This document shows positions 21,229 to 32,935 of a DNA stretch of 64,000 bases, one piece after another. This stretch comes from Bidens hawaiensis (taxonomy: Eukaryota > Streptophyta > Magnoliopsida > Asterales > Asteraceae), in NCBI GenBank assembly GCA_021521415.1, contig JAIQDT010003879.1, positions 124,001-188,000 on the forward strand. The letters are read 5' to 3'. The notes beneath the pieces were generated by a model. It had not been told where the DNA came from and ran no database searches. It saw only the letters and a program-made list of their open reading frames with translations. Made by a program: the position numbers and the translations under genes. How positions within the stretch are numbered: position 1 is the stretch's first letter; each line of letters starts with the position of its first letter.

Positions 21229-21783
21229 TGTTGGTGCATTCTGTGACCGTCGCTATGCAATTCTGACCAGCGGATCGTCACAGGCGAAGTTAGCACAACT
21301 TCGCCTAGGCGAAGTTATAACAACTTCGCCAACGGCGAAGTTGTAACAACTTCTGCCTTAGGCGAAGTTATCACAACTTCGCCCTAGGCGAAGTTATGAA
21401 CAACTTCGCCTACTGAAGCCCAAGCCCGTGACGATTGTCTATATATACATGTGTCGTGTTAGGTTATGTAGAGTGAATCCAGTAATTCAGAGAGTGTGTG
21501 TTACAGTTTGAGTGTCAAGAGAGAGCAAGAGAGTGAGAGTCGTGTGAGACGACCCGAGGTAGAGCTCACCTCGGGTCAGTCGTGTTTCTGTTTATGTTAC
21601 GGTATGTAACGTGTTTTATTATTATATGAATCTGCAGATTTGATTATCCATTCTTGTATTTGTTTGTGTATTTGATCGTGTACGTGTTTGTGTTCTTCGT
21701 CTATACACCATATACGAGTCTAGGAGGATTCCGCACTCCTAGACCTCGTGCGGATCTCGTATCGATCAGCACCGGGACTAACA
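21229..21783 (+). repeat. 3' LTR of element E, 555 bp
   Basis: Matches 19,493-20,047 at a constant offset of 1,736 bases with two substitutions and no indel. It is followed by the right TSD copy. Confidence 0.95.
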
Positions 21784-21788
21784 GATTT

Positions 21789-23651
21789 ACTTTCAAGTTT
21801 ATTTCGGGTGTTGTTCTTGACATAAGCCTCACAACCCCATACCTTTAAATATTATAATGATGGAGCCCTTCCATTCCATATTTTAAACGGTGTCTTGTCC
21901 ACTTTCTTGGTTGGGGCCATATTTAGAATATGGGCCGCGGAGAGCAATGCGAAACCCCAAAATGATAGAGGCAAGGTGCTTCTAGCCATCATAGATCGAA
22001 CCATATCCAATAGAGTTCGATTCCTCCTTTCGGACACACCATTGTGTTGTGGTGTTCCGGGTGGAGTAAGTTGTGAGATGATCCCATAACTCCTAAGATG
22101 ATCTTGGAAAGCATCACTTAGGTATTCACCTCCTCTATCCGAACGAAGTACTTTGATGGTTTTATTGAGTTGATTTTGTAATTCATTTTGGAAGATTTTG
22201 AACATTTCAAAAGCTTCATCTTTGTGTCTTAACAAGTACACATACCCATAACGACTATAATCGTAGATAAAGGTAACGAAGTATCTTTCACCATTCCTTG
22301 TCATTGACTTAAAAGGACCACATACATCCGAATGCATGATACCTAATAAGTCTTTTGCCCTTTCGTTTGTTCCACTAAAGGGGTCCTCAGTCATCTTTCC
22401 TAACCTACAAGACTCGCATTTATCAAATGAATCATCTTCACTTGATTCCAAAAGACCATTCTTTTGAAGTGTATGTATGCGATCTTTGTTTATGTGACCA
22501 AGGCGACAATGCCAAAGATAAGTCTTACTCAAATCCATTTTGAGTTTCTTGGTGCTTGATTGGTACAACATGTTATCATAAGATCTGTTATCATGAATTA
22601 ATTCATAAATGCCATTAGACGGCATCGCTTTAAAATAAAAGACATCATTCATAAAAACACAAATACAATCATCCACAAATTTAAAATCAAAACCATATTG
22701 TCTTAACAAAGAAACGGAGATAATATTCCTAGTCAAACTAGGAGCATACAAAACATTATTTAAAACAACTTCCAAACCATTTGGAAGTTTCAAAATGTAG
22801 TCCCCTCGAGCTTTGACAACAACCTTTGCTCCGTTTCCCATGAAGAGACTAATATCTCCCTTCTTGAATCCATCATTTCCTTTGAAACCCTTCAAAAAAT
22901 TGCAAATATGAGTTCCACATCCGGTATCCAATACCCATGTGTTAGAGGAAATAATATTAAGATCAACATGAATCATGAAAGTTGTACCCGAGGTGTGCCC
23001 CGCATCCCTCTTAGCTTTCAACTCTTTTAGATAGGTTGGACAATTCCTTATCCAATGCCCTATCTCCCCACATCCAAAGCATGGATCCTCCGCGCAAACC
23101 TTTGGCTTCTTTTCTTTCGGTTTGGGTGGTTCCGCTTTAGCCTTTCCCTTGAACTTACCCTTGACTTGTCCCTTACCTTTGGCAACCTTTTCCTTGGGTT
23201 CCGTGTGATGCATCTTCCTATTTCCTCTTTCATTGATCGTGATAATGGGTAAAACCCTTTTACCCATTCCCGCCTCGGCCATCTTAAGCATTGCATGAAG
23301 CTCACCAATGTTTTTGTCCCATCCATTCATAGTATAATTCATAACAAAAGTTTCAAACTTCTTAGTTAAGCCATTTAGGATCAAATCCATGGCTAACTCT
23401 TTTGAGACGGGACAATTTAGGCGTTCGAGACGATCAATGTGGCTTTTCATTTTAAGCATATAAGAGGAAACTGATTGAGTTTCTTCCATACGACATGCAT
23501 GAAGCGCTCGGACCGTTTCGAAGCGTTCCACCCTAGCTTGTGTAAGGAACATTTCCTTTAGTTGGGTGATCATGTCGTATTCCCCATGAAGTTCAAAATC
23601 CTTTTGAATCTCGGGAATCATAGTTCCCAACATGAGGCAAGAAACTTGCAC
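21789..23651 (-). pseudogene. gag-pol: Element D gag-protease-integrase
   Basis: The main open frame is 21,852-23,651 (599 codons; the first codon is GTG, so the real start is upstream). Domains: gag N-terminal domain (retrotransposon gag type), CCHC knuckle CFGCGEIGHWIRNC near 191, protease WVLDTGCGTHIC (Asp near 242), pre-integrase LWHCRLGH ... CESCRLGK, and integrase D (MHSDVCGPF), D (RSDRGGEYL), E (SERRNRTLL). A TAA at 21,852-21,854 interrupts the frame, after which YLKVWGCEAYVKNN continues up to the E insertion. Confidence 0.92.
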
Positions 23652-23890
23652 CGAATCTTTGTTGTGTTTTACCCAATCGTTTTAGTCATCGGTATCGTCA
23701 ACCCTATGTTCATCGAGAATAGGATCCTCTAATATGTAGTATTTCTTTTCTTGCTTGAGAACGATTCTCAAGTTTCGATACCAATCCATAAAGTTGTTAT
23801 AGTTTAGACGATCCTTATCGAGTATAGCTCTTAGTGATAGGTTATGAACGGGTGGGATAATCGTTTAGGTGGATTGTTGATTTCGACCAT
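23652..23890 (-). pseudogene. gag: Element D gag N-terminus, broken
   Basis: ATG at 23,890 (MVEINNPPKRLSHP) is the probable original start. A frameshift near 23,835 leads to NFMDWYRNLRIVLKQEKKYYI, the usual copia gag N-terminus. A TAA at 23,682-23,684 then precedes NDWVKHNKDSVQ, which runs into the main frame. Confidence 0.8.
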
Positions 23891-25360
23891 CTACAAATTT
23901 AACAAAGCTCAATTTTAGTATTTTCGATATCATTAATCAATTTTAATCGTTAATACCCTTTATCTCTCCTAGACAATTAATAACTAAAATCTAGAACCCA
24001 ACGTTACATTCAAATAGTAGTTAGGTGACATTTATCCTACTATTTAAATTAACAAAGTAGTCAACGTTTGACGATTGCAACCCTTTGCAACTTCTAGTTT
24101 TATGGGATCGGTTAAACATCTAATGTTTAGTTGTCATGTTTAATCCCATCAACATCGTTGTACGCTATGCTTCGGTGACCATATTCACATGGTTTCCAAT
24201 TTAAGTCGTCCTACTTATACACACATGTGAGTTTACACATACAAGTGGTTAGGTGACCTTTATCCCACAAATATGGTAAACCCATCTCAAAATCACAAGT
24301 TTTCTCCAATGTGGTTAGGTGACCTTTATCCCATATCGTGTTCCCAAGTGATTCGAGTGTTGTATAAAAGGATTGTGTTTGACTTATTTTATAAAGGGGA
24401 TTTTCGTTTTCTTAATTCTAGTTTGGGAAACTATTATGTACCTTGCATTTGCATGCATTCAAATGTATGGTACTTAGTTGAAAAACACGTTTTCAAAGTT
24501 CCTATTAATAAAACCCATTTTAGTATGAAATCATTATCCTTTAATAAAACCAATTTTATTACCTAATGATTTCTGAGGAACCAATTTTATGCTAGTTGTT
24601 GATTTTAAGTTGTTAACAATCCATATTGCAATAACACAAACAAAAGTAAATCAACCACACAACCACAAGCTCATAACCATAGCCATCTAATATTGACTAC
24701 ACTTGTTGACCGAAAACAAGTGTGCCAAAAAGTCTCTCCTAAGGGACCCAAAAGAACATAAACTTGTGTCGGTGAACTCCCACTTGATCCCGCATCCAAA
24801 TGCTCCAAGTTTTCACTCCGTGTTGTGGTCTCCTCTATTTTACTTGGGCTTCCTCTTTGCATCTTCTTTTACAGAATTATATCCTAATACAATTTTCTAT
24901 GGTAAAAGAAATGCATCTATTCTACTTATTATTACAAACCAAATGCAATAAATAAACAGATCACAAAACCCAAATAAAATTATTACAACCTTATTGAATG
25001 AACAAACAACCACATGAATGAACAAACACCACAACAAAAACATTCAACCAAACACAAGGCCTTGTCTAGGTTATGAACATCCAACACATATCCATATATG
25101 CAATAACACAAGACCAAAAATGGTTCCCTTTTCCCCTTAAAACTTTCGGCCCAAACATAACCAAACCGAAAGTTTCGGGTTTTGTCCAAACGAAACAATC
25201 AATCATCCATATGACTTAATTTTTCAAGATTACCACATGCATGTAAAGTATAATCATGAAAAACCATGGGTAACCAAAACCCCTAAAATATTCGGCCAAA
25301 TGGTAAAACCCACCATAAACCCGAAAATTTTTGGGTCTAATGAAGCATGCATTCGTATAA
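23891..25360 (-). other. 5' untranslated leader of element D
   Basis: About 1.5 kb between PBS and gag, unusually long for copia. Three copies of GTTAGGTGACCTTTATCCCA or a close variant lie near 24,022, 24,249 and 24,312 on the plus strand. No protein domain is visible. Confidence 0.6.
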
Positions 25361-25377
25361 GCGGCTCTTGATGCCAT
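25361..25377 (-). other. Primer-binding site of element D
   Basis: The minus strand reads ATGGCATCAAGAGCCGC directly after the LTR. It resembles TGGTATCAGAGCC with one substitution and one inserted base, so it is probably an initiator-Met type site. Confidence 0.7.
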
Positions 25378-26305
25378 TGTTGGGTTTTAACAAGATTATC
25401 AAAGCCATAAAACCTCACTTTTTTGAAAAACACAGCGGAAATATATTTTAAATCTTGTTAATTTGATGAATGTAAAACCAATTTTACACATGCAAAACCC
25501 AAACCCGGATCCAAATACGAAAAACATACTTACAAGCACATGCATGTCACTTGAAGTTCATGCATGTTAAAATACCTTTCAAGTAACCAAAACCCGGATG
25601 AAGGAGATGAAGAATGAAAGGCAAGAACTTGAATATGGAAGGTCCTCAAGCTAGCATACCCAAGCCTCCGACAATACACCTATTAGCTAGGATTTACACA
25701 CTTGAAAAACCTCCTTCCTTGGTTCCTTCCTTGGCCGATTTTCAAAGAGAGAAAAGAGAGGAAGAAAGGTTTTATATCTTGTGTAATGAAAGAGAGAGTG
25801 TTATGGGTTCATTCAAGGCACCACCCCTTTTTCCAATCAAAACACTTGCATGTACCTACTATGTATTTGAAATAATAATAAATAAGGAAAAGAGAGAGAG
25901 GGGGGGGGGCTTCCTTCCTTTTCTTGTTTTATTATTTTAAAACTTTCTAAATATATATAGATGTTATAAAACTTATATTGTGTTATAAATATAACACATT
26001 ATAGGTAACATGCTAGGTAACAATTTTCACATATTGTTACTTAACCATCTTAAATAACATTATGGAATGCTCTCTCTCTCAGAGTATAAATCATCCATAT
26101 GATTTATTCATTTTACAAGTACATTGTATTTAGAAACCCTTTCCAAATAACGTAAGTGTCAATATTTATTTACTTATGATCATATCATATATAAACAAAT
26201 ATAATTGGTATTTGTCTAGCTTGTTATTGGGTATGACCCGACTTAGATCATAACGTACTAGCCCCATCAATTATAATATGTATCTTGGGCAGACCGAGTC
26301 CAACA
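25378..26305 (-). repeat. 5' LTR of element D, 928 bp
   Basis: Direct repeat of 15,888-16,809, flanked on the outside by the TSD AAAAC. It carries the same antisense ORF start as the other copy. Confidence 0.93.
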
Positions 26306-26672
26306 AAAACTGGTCCTTAATGTAAAACCATTGCGGATGTTGAAGAAAGCTCCTGTCAAGACTTTCCCTGAAAGTCTTTATAAGAAGTTTAACAGGTGGT
26401 ACTATGATAACAAGACCGGTGAGGCTGTAATTGTATTGGGAACGAGTTTGAAGACCGAGTTCATTAGGGTGATTGATCCTATGTGGCTGGTGAACCTATC
26501 TGAATCCGACACGAAATTCTTTATAAGAATTGGATCATATGGGCGGACGTCAAAGATAACGAGCAAGCCATGCAATTTTAACACGTTGTTCGTGTTTGTT
26601 ACACGTTTGGAATTCATAGCTGTGCGGATTGGAAGACCAGCCGGTTCAAGTCTTAGGAGTATTTTGAAGTAA
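26306..26672 (+). pseudogene. Element C env-like remnant, 3' part
   Basis: Continues the frame broken at 15,887: KLVLNVKPLRMLKKAPVK, then SLYKKFNRWYYDNKTGEAVI, VIDPMWLVNLSESD and a stop at 26,670-26,672. Only the joined reading makes sense, which confirms that D inserted into one coding segment. The 'WYYD...TGEAVIVL ... DPMW' run resembles the end of Sirevirus env-like proteins. Confidence 0.6.
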
Positions 26673-26679
26673 AAGAGCT

Positions 26680-26696
26680 CGAGACGCAGGGGAGTT
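26680..26696 (+). other. Polypurine tract of element C
   Basis: GAGACGCAGGGGAGTT directly precedes an LTR start TGTTGGTACATGG. It establishes the plus orientation of C. Confidence 0.6.
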
Positions 26697-27187
26697 TGTT
26701 GGTACATGGTTTTGCGTCATGGTCTTTCTTAACATATTAAAGTATTAGGAATGATGTAATAAGGGTATTTTGGTAATTGTATGTCATTCGCTATGCACAT
26801 TCGCTATAATGTATGACACATTCGTTAGAGTAGCTAATAATGAATGTATCCCCGTGATATTAGTTCTCATTCGTTAGAGAATGTTAACGAACGAGACTAA
26901 CGTATGTGCTTATTCGTTAAAGATAGCGAACAGAGTTAAAGTATGATAGCGAGTGAGCCTCATTCGTTAAGGTATGTTTAACGAATGAGGACATCGTCTA
27001 TATATATCCCTGTAAAGTTATTTCTAAATGAGAGTTCTTATGATTACCAATCTGGCCCCGTTACTCTGCCGAATTACTCTCTCAACACACATTTTTACAA
27101 ATAGTTAACGTAATCACCAGATCTAATCACAATTCATATCATATGACTTGATCATTAAACGTATTGAATCAGATTAGTGACTCCTCA
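26697..27187 (+). repeat. 3' LTR of element C (TAACGAATG family), right end approximate
   Basis: Starts TGTTGGTACATGG. It holds paired CATTCGTTA / TAACGAATG words (about 26,820-26,990), then a TATA box (CTATATATATCC, about 26,998). The right end is put at ACTCCTCA by analogy with relatives at 48,799-49,310 and 55,817-56,338, which also end CTCA and are 512 and 522 bp. Confidence 0.65.
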
Positions 27188-29690
27188 CGTTCACCACAAG
27201 AGGAACATGTTCTCATATCCACAAACACTTGTGATGAGTTAACTTTGTCCTGTGAATCCTCAGGTTGAAAAGTCACAACCTTCACATTAGTGTTACTCAA
27301 TTTGTTTGATTGTATTTTCTTGTAAAAATATAAATAAAAACACTTAGAGAAACTTTGAAGTGAATATAATCCAAATGACTTCACAAACTTTATGGGCTTC
27401 AGAAAATTTGGTTGAATTTTCATATGAAGTTTAGTGTTAATCATTTTTGATTTCTCAAATTCAGTCAGTCATGTGTCCCACGATTAAATACTCTTTCAAC
27501 TAATTTAGGTCTCACCAAACTTAAAGGAAAACTTCATCGGCAAACCATTAATTCACCCTTTTTAGTTTGCAAACCCTACCCCTTTTCACTTTTTTACTAC
27601 TAACAGGGTTTAAAAACTTCCTTAAATCCTCATCTGAAATCACCTTCTTTTCATATGTTCTCTTACTCACACAAGAAGTCCTTGAACCATTTTTAATTTT
27701 CTTAAAATCACTTGGTTCACAAAGAATATGATTTTCAAGAGGAATATTCTAGTCTTTGTGAATCACGGTTGGCTCAAACACATCTTCAACTACCATACCA
27801 TCATCAGTTTCAGAGAAAACCAAATTATCTGAAAACCAAATTACTGTGAACATGAGATTTTGGAGTTGACCATTTCTCAACAATTTTTATTTGTTCCACC
27901 GGTTTAACCTTCTCCCCTTTGATGGCTTTAACCTCACTCACAGTTCAGGAGGATTTATAGTCAATAGACTATCAATATTCACTTTTTGTAAATTCTTTGT
28001 GTCTGGTAGTTCAGTATAATCATTATGAAAAGGAGTAGGGATTTCAATAAACCCTAACCATATTTCCCACCTTTTTGGTGATTTATGTTAACTTCAATTA
28101 TTTCATTTATTATAAATGATGAGTACTAAATTTTCTCAATTTATTTTTCAACTCCATTACCTCATTTTCTAGCTCAGTTATTTTGGTTCTTAATTTTAAG
28201 ATCACTTGAATATGATGTTCAATTATGCTTAGTTTGGTAGAAAATTATGCTTTCAAATCATGATTACTCTGGGATAAAGCAGCAACCTTCTGCTTATATT
28301 TTTATCACCTTCAACCATTTGCCAATAATTATCACGAACCATAGCAAGATCACATACTAATTGCTCATTGTGTTGACGTATCATTTCAAGCTTAAACTTG
28401 GAATCAACAAAATGAGAACATTATTCAAGTTTCTGTCATTTATTAACAGCTGATGAACTTAAGTTCTTAGTTTCAGAAGAAACAAATTCAGAAGAGTTAG
28501 AACTCACCCCTTTTCTATTTTCGCCATGCAAGCAAATGTTCCCTTCTGATCAATACTTGACATGTTTGAATCAGTCTCAGAATCTTCACTTTCCTCAACC
28601 AACTTCTCATCCTCGGCACCAACGATATCTTCATTCTTACTAATCACAGCCATATGAGCTTGCTGCACTTTAGTAGATACATTAACCAACAGTCTTCTTT
28701 AACAATAAATCCCTTCCTGTGTTATCATTGCCTTCGACTCACTTAGCTTTGCTGATTCAATAACCTTTGGTTTCTCCTTTGGCTCATTAGTATTATACTT
28801 CCTGTTGTTGGAGTTTTTATCTTGAGCCCTTGATCAGGAGAATACTCTTTTCTTGGCTTATCACACTCTTTAGCAAAATGCCCAAACGCTTGACAATTAT
28901 AGCATTTCACCTTCAGCTTATCAAACACAATTCTCTTACTCATAGTTGGCAAGTCATGCCCAGTTCTCTGCATGCACTTCTTAATCTTTCAAACAATGAT
29001 AGCCATTTCCATTTCAAATCCATTAACTCAAGATCATCAGGATTTATCTGATCATAATTCTCATCAGTTATATCACAATTTGCAACTTGACTACCCAACA
29101 ATTGCTCATATGAAGAAATAAAAGCCCCCATAAATGCAAAATGTTGTTCAGCGTCTTTATGTTTACTTTAGGTGGTGTGATAGGAGGAACTGAACCAGCA
29201 CTAATAGATGAACTAGGGAACATATGAGGTTCAGGAACAGCTTCTTGAGGAGGAAGCTCATGATTTGCTTGAGTATAAAAGGCAGTAATAGGAGTAGAAG
29301 TACTCTTACTCACAGGAAGTGCCCCACCATACAACGTAGGATCTTGATTACCCTTGGATGAACCTTAACACTTCAAGTCATACACTCTCTTCTCCATTTT
29401 TTTTTTACAAAATCCATGCTAGTGAGCCTTGGACTTTTAAAATACCTATTTTCAGTAAGTACCATCAAATATGTTGAGTATGAATTGGGAAGAGCATTCT
29501 TCAAGGTATCAATTTTATCTTCCTCATCCGGGTTTGTCTCAGATCTGGTTAACCCATCAAATGACAAAACCTTGCAAACAACTCTCCAGCAGTTTCTCCA
29601 AGCATGAGATAGAAGTTTTTGAACTGAAATTTCAACATAAATTTCTTACATTCTTGTGTATTACCCATACTTCTTGCACATCGTTACTAT
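27188..29690 (-). pseudogene. gag: Decayed Sirevirus gag, minus strand
   Basis: Minus-strand fragments appear in gag order from right to left: TNPDEEDKIDTLKNALPNSY (29,5xx), the proline-rich segment at 29,1xx-29,3xx, YDQINPDDLELMDLKWK, a zinc knuckle VKCYNCQAFGHFAKECDK (about 28,861-28,915), and an acidic linker ending KGTFACMAKIEKG. Intact gag of element A has the same landmarks (YDQIDTDD, CYNCQQNGHFAKEC). Stops and frameshifts throughout. The 27,169-27,444 ORF may be the far 3' end of gag. No pol follows; C's LTR abuts instead. Confidence 0.78.
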
Positions 29691-30043
29691 ATTCATCATG
29701 AAACTATAAAGAAAATTCATGCCTGACAAGAAATAATAAAGCTGTTTATTAATAACCTACTGAAAAGTAACTAGAGTTTAACAACTAATTTCGTTCTTAA
29801 CAACATCGATTTTTTTCCCACCAAGTAGTCTCCTCAAGAAAATAAACGGGTAATGGGTATCACCAAACCCAGATAACTTTTAAACCGGATTATAACTTAT
29901 CATTTATTTGTGAAACCATATCAAACCTCAAGTATATTTATTATTAACTTTTTTACAATAAATAAATTTAAAATCCAAATATACATATATAAATATTAAT
30001 AATGAATAATGTAAAACAACCCCCGTAGGGGGATAAAATCTAG
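29691..30043 (+). mobile_element. Helitron-like 3' terminus, plus strand
   Basis: CCCCCGTAGGGGG (30,020-30,032) forms a short hairpin followed seven bases later by CTAG then T (30,040-30,044). Helitrons end in CTRR with a hairpin about 10 bases upstream and insert before T. The sequence to its left (from about 29,830) is related to that of the other ends below. The 5' end is not located. Confidence 0.5.
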
Positions 30044-30534
30044 TAATATATATAAATGAAACCTTTAAAAGCTCTATGGTTGCTCCTAAATTCTCTCAAA
30101 CCACCAGATTGCTTTATTTGTAAATGGATGTTTCTCATGCATCCAAATTCACAGGTATGGGTCTCACCAAACCCTGATAGCTTTTAAACGGGTTATAACA
30201 TCTCATTAAATTAAAAATTAATCTTACCAAATAGTTTATATGAAAATCCTATAAAATAGGGATATACACTAAAAATTAATATTCGATTTAAAAAAAAATA
30301 TTATTTATAATTAAGAAACAATTTTATAGTAAAAAAAAATAAGCGGGTCATGAGTCACCAAATCCAGATAGATTTTAAACATTTATAACATATCATTTAT
30401 TTGTGAAATCCTTTTATCATCAAACCTTAAGCATATTATTAACTTTCTTACAATAAAGAAAAATAAATCCAAAAAAATAACTATTAAAAACGAAAAATAT
30501 AAAATAACATCCGTAATACGAGGATAAAATCTAG
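30044..30534 (+). mobile_element. Helitron-like 3' terminus, second copy
   Basis: A related unit ends ATCCGTAATACGAGGAT AAAAT CTAG at 30,531-30,534 with a decayed hairpin. It repeats the CACCAAATCCAGAT ... TTATAACATATC motifs of the previous copy. Confidence 0.45.
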
Positions 30535-31133
30535 TATATATATTCAAGAAAGGATACACAAAAATAGCAATATATGCTATGCGCTTATACTAACAGATTA
30601 TTGGTAGAATGCTAAGTGATTTTGGACACCGTTGTTATATTTATGTCTCATAAAAACCGAATAAATATTTGTAGTTGAAACCTTATAGAATTCAATTATA
30701 AAAAATTGGATGATAAACACGTGACCTTTTATTAGAGGTCACAAACTGCACTTTGGACCCCATAAGACCCCATAAAGGGCCAAGGCACAAACCCCACGTC
30801 ACGGCGCTCCCGGAACCCTTAATGGGATGGTGCCTCCTTGTAATCCACTTGTGGTTTGGGGTTTTGGCCCTCACAATCTTAGTAATTTCTTGTTAACAAC
30901 TGTTTACTTGGTACTTCGTAATTTGTATCTATTTTTCTTGATAATTAAAAACACAGTTGATGAAATCAAAATTATCAACAAATGAGATCGCTCCAAACCA
31001 ACAACTTAGTGAATGTTATGAAACTAGCCTAACATCAATCAAAACAATAAGAGATGGACATATAGAGAGAGAGAAAGATTTTATTATTTAGGTGTGTATT
31101 ATAAAGAGCTACAATAAAATGTACTAGTTTTTA
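30535..31133. other. AT-rich stretch without recognisable gene
   Basis: No coding signal on either strand. The short minus ORF at 30,692-30,874 has no domain I recognise. A moderately GC-rich patch at 30,740-30,860 stands out from the AT-rich surroundings. Confidence 0.4.
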
Positions 31134-31168
31134 TCCACCGTATTACGTGAGTTGTTTTACATTATTCG

Positions 31169-31199
<31 letters not shown>

Positions 31200-32560
31200 C
31201 TAGATTTTATCCCCGGTATTACGGGGGTTGTTATACATCATTTGTTTTTTATATTTATATATGTATATTTGGATTTTAATTTTATTTATTGTAAGAAAGT
31301 TATAATTAATATATTTGAGGTTTGATGATGAAATGGCTTCACAAATTTATAATATGTTATAATCTGGTTTAAAAGCTATTTGGGTTTGGTGATACCCATT
31401 ACCTGTTTATTTTCTTTATTATAAAATTGTTTCTTAATTATAAATAATATCTTTTTTTAAATAAAATAGGATATTAATTTTTTGTATATTCTTATTTTAC
31501 AGGATTTTCATATCAAATATTTGATGAGATTGTTTTTTAATATAAAGAGATGTTATAACAGTTTAAGAGCTATCTGGGTTTGGTGAGACATTTACCCATG
31601 AATTCGGGTCAAATGCGTAAGAAACCTTCATTTACAAATAAAGCAATCTGATGGCTTGAGATAATGGTTGTTTTACATTTTTCGTTTTTTAATATTTATT
31701 TTTTGGATTTTAATTTTCTTTATTGTAAGAAAGTTAATAATATACTTAGGATTTGATGATGAAAGGGTTTCATAAATAAATGATATGTTATAATCCGTTT
31801 AAAAATTATCTGGATTTGTTGACCCATGACCAGCTTATGTTTTTTTACTGTAAAATTGTTTATTGATTATAAATAATATCATTTTCTTTTTAAATTGGAT
31901 ATTAAATTTTAGTATATTCCTATTTTATATGATTTTCATATCAAATAATTGGTAAGATTAATTTTTAATTTAATGAGATGTTATAACCCGTTTAAGAGCC
32001 ATCTGGTTTTGGTAAGACCCATACCCATGAATTTGGTTAAATCAATGAGAGGCCTCCATTTAAAAATCAAGCAATCTGGTGGCTTCCATAAAAGGGGGAA
32101 GCGACCACATCGCGACACATAAGATTTTAGGATTTTCTTTTATATTATATATATATATATTATTTTCATTTTATTTATTGTAAGGAAGTTAATAATATAA
32201 TTAGGATTTGATGATAAAAGGGTTTCATAAATAAATGAGATGTTATAACCTGGTTTCAAAGCTATTTGGGTTTGGTGAGACCCATGACCTGCTTATTTTT
32301 TTACTATAAAACTATTTCATAATTATAAATAATATCTTTTTTTTAAACCGGATACTAATTTTTATTGCGTCCCTATTTTATAGGATTTTCATATCAAATA
32401 TTTGGTGAGATTAATTTTTAATTTAATGAGATGTTATAACCCGTTTAAGGGCTATCTGAGTTTGGTAAAACACATACCCATGAATTCGGGTCAAATGCAT
32501 TAGAAGCCTCCATTTATAAATAAAGCAATCTGATAGCTTAATAGAATTTAGAGAGGTTTC
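31134..32560 (-). mobile_element. Helitron-like 3' termini, minus strand, with direct body repeats
   Basis: Two minus-strand ends, at 31,134 (CTAG, weak hairpin) and 31,200 (CTAG; CCCCGGTATTACGGGGG hairpin), are 66 bases apart around an AT microsatellite. To the right, a unit of about 430-450 bp starting near TTTATTGTAAGAAAGTT occurs three times (about 31,288, 31,720 and 32,168). It also occurs inverted to the left (about 29,940 and 30,440). The body repeats (GTTATAACCCGTTTAAGGGC...) recur at 33,650-33,830 and 43,500-43,600. Confidence 0.5.
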
Positions 32561-32574
32561 GTTTATATATATAT

Positions 32575-32919
32575 AGGGGAGGGATATTTTGAGAACTATG
32601 TTGAGTTTTAAGAACTTAAGAACTTAATTCTTAGCCACACATTTTTATTAAATGGATTGGATTGTGTGATTGAGATTAAATCTGACTAAAAGTCAAAGTA
32701 GAAGAGAGAATAACGTTGTAAGTGATTACACTAATTTTTAAGTCCGTTACACATGTGTAATAAGTAGACTCGGCGCGTAAAAAATTATGTAATTTTTTTT
32801 CGTGTATGTAACTTACATATATTACGCATGTGTAAAAAAAAAATTCGAAAAAAAAATCGTTACACTGAGTTCTTTCGAGTTCTTAAAACTCAAATGGGTT
32901 CTCGTTTGAAATCTCCCCT
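32575..32919 (+). mobile_element. MITE family 1, copy 1 (345 bp)
   Basis: Begins AGGGGAGGGATATTTTGAG and ends TTTGAAATCTCCCCT, with imperfect terminal inverted repeats, inside TA-rich flanks. Related copies are at 45,412-45,755 (inverted) and 54,602-54,941. It has no coding capacity. A TA target is likely, but the superfamily cannot be fixed because the flanks are TA repeats. Confidence 0.8.
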
Positions 32920-32935
32920 ATATATATATATTTAA

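Larger units (their letters stand above)
19493..21783 (+). mobile_element. Element E: young non-autonomous LTR retrotransposon
   Basis: Two 555-bp LTRs in direct orientation, a 5-bp TSD (GATTT), an initiator-Met PBS at 20,049 and a polypurine tract before the right LTR give a structurally complete element of 2,291 bp. The 1,181-bp interior has no gag, protease, integrase or RT. I found only two differences between the LTRs, at 19,696/21,432 (A/C) and 19,956/21,692 (A/G), so insertion was recent. LTR start (TGTTGGTGCAT), the GGATTCCGCAC motif near the LTR end, the AACTTCGCC palindromes and the leader plan are shared with Sirevirus A. A Sirevirus is therefore the likely source of its proteins. 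Confidence 0.95.
15888..26305 (-). mobile_element. Element D: Ty1/copia retrotransposon, interrupted by element E
   Basis: The element is bounded by two directly repeated LTRs (922 and 928 bp), a 5-bp TSD, a PBS next to the right LTR and a polypurine tract next to the left LTR, so transcription runs right to left. Gag-protease-integrase lies at 21,852-23,890 and RT-RNase H at 17,591-19,481, with E inserted between them. Stops, frameshifts and a mutated RT active site show it is dead. The LTRs differ by scattered substitutions and small indels, so D is older than E, whose LTRs are almost identical. Confidence 0.93.
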
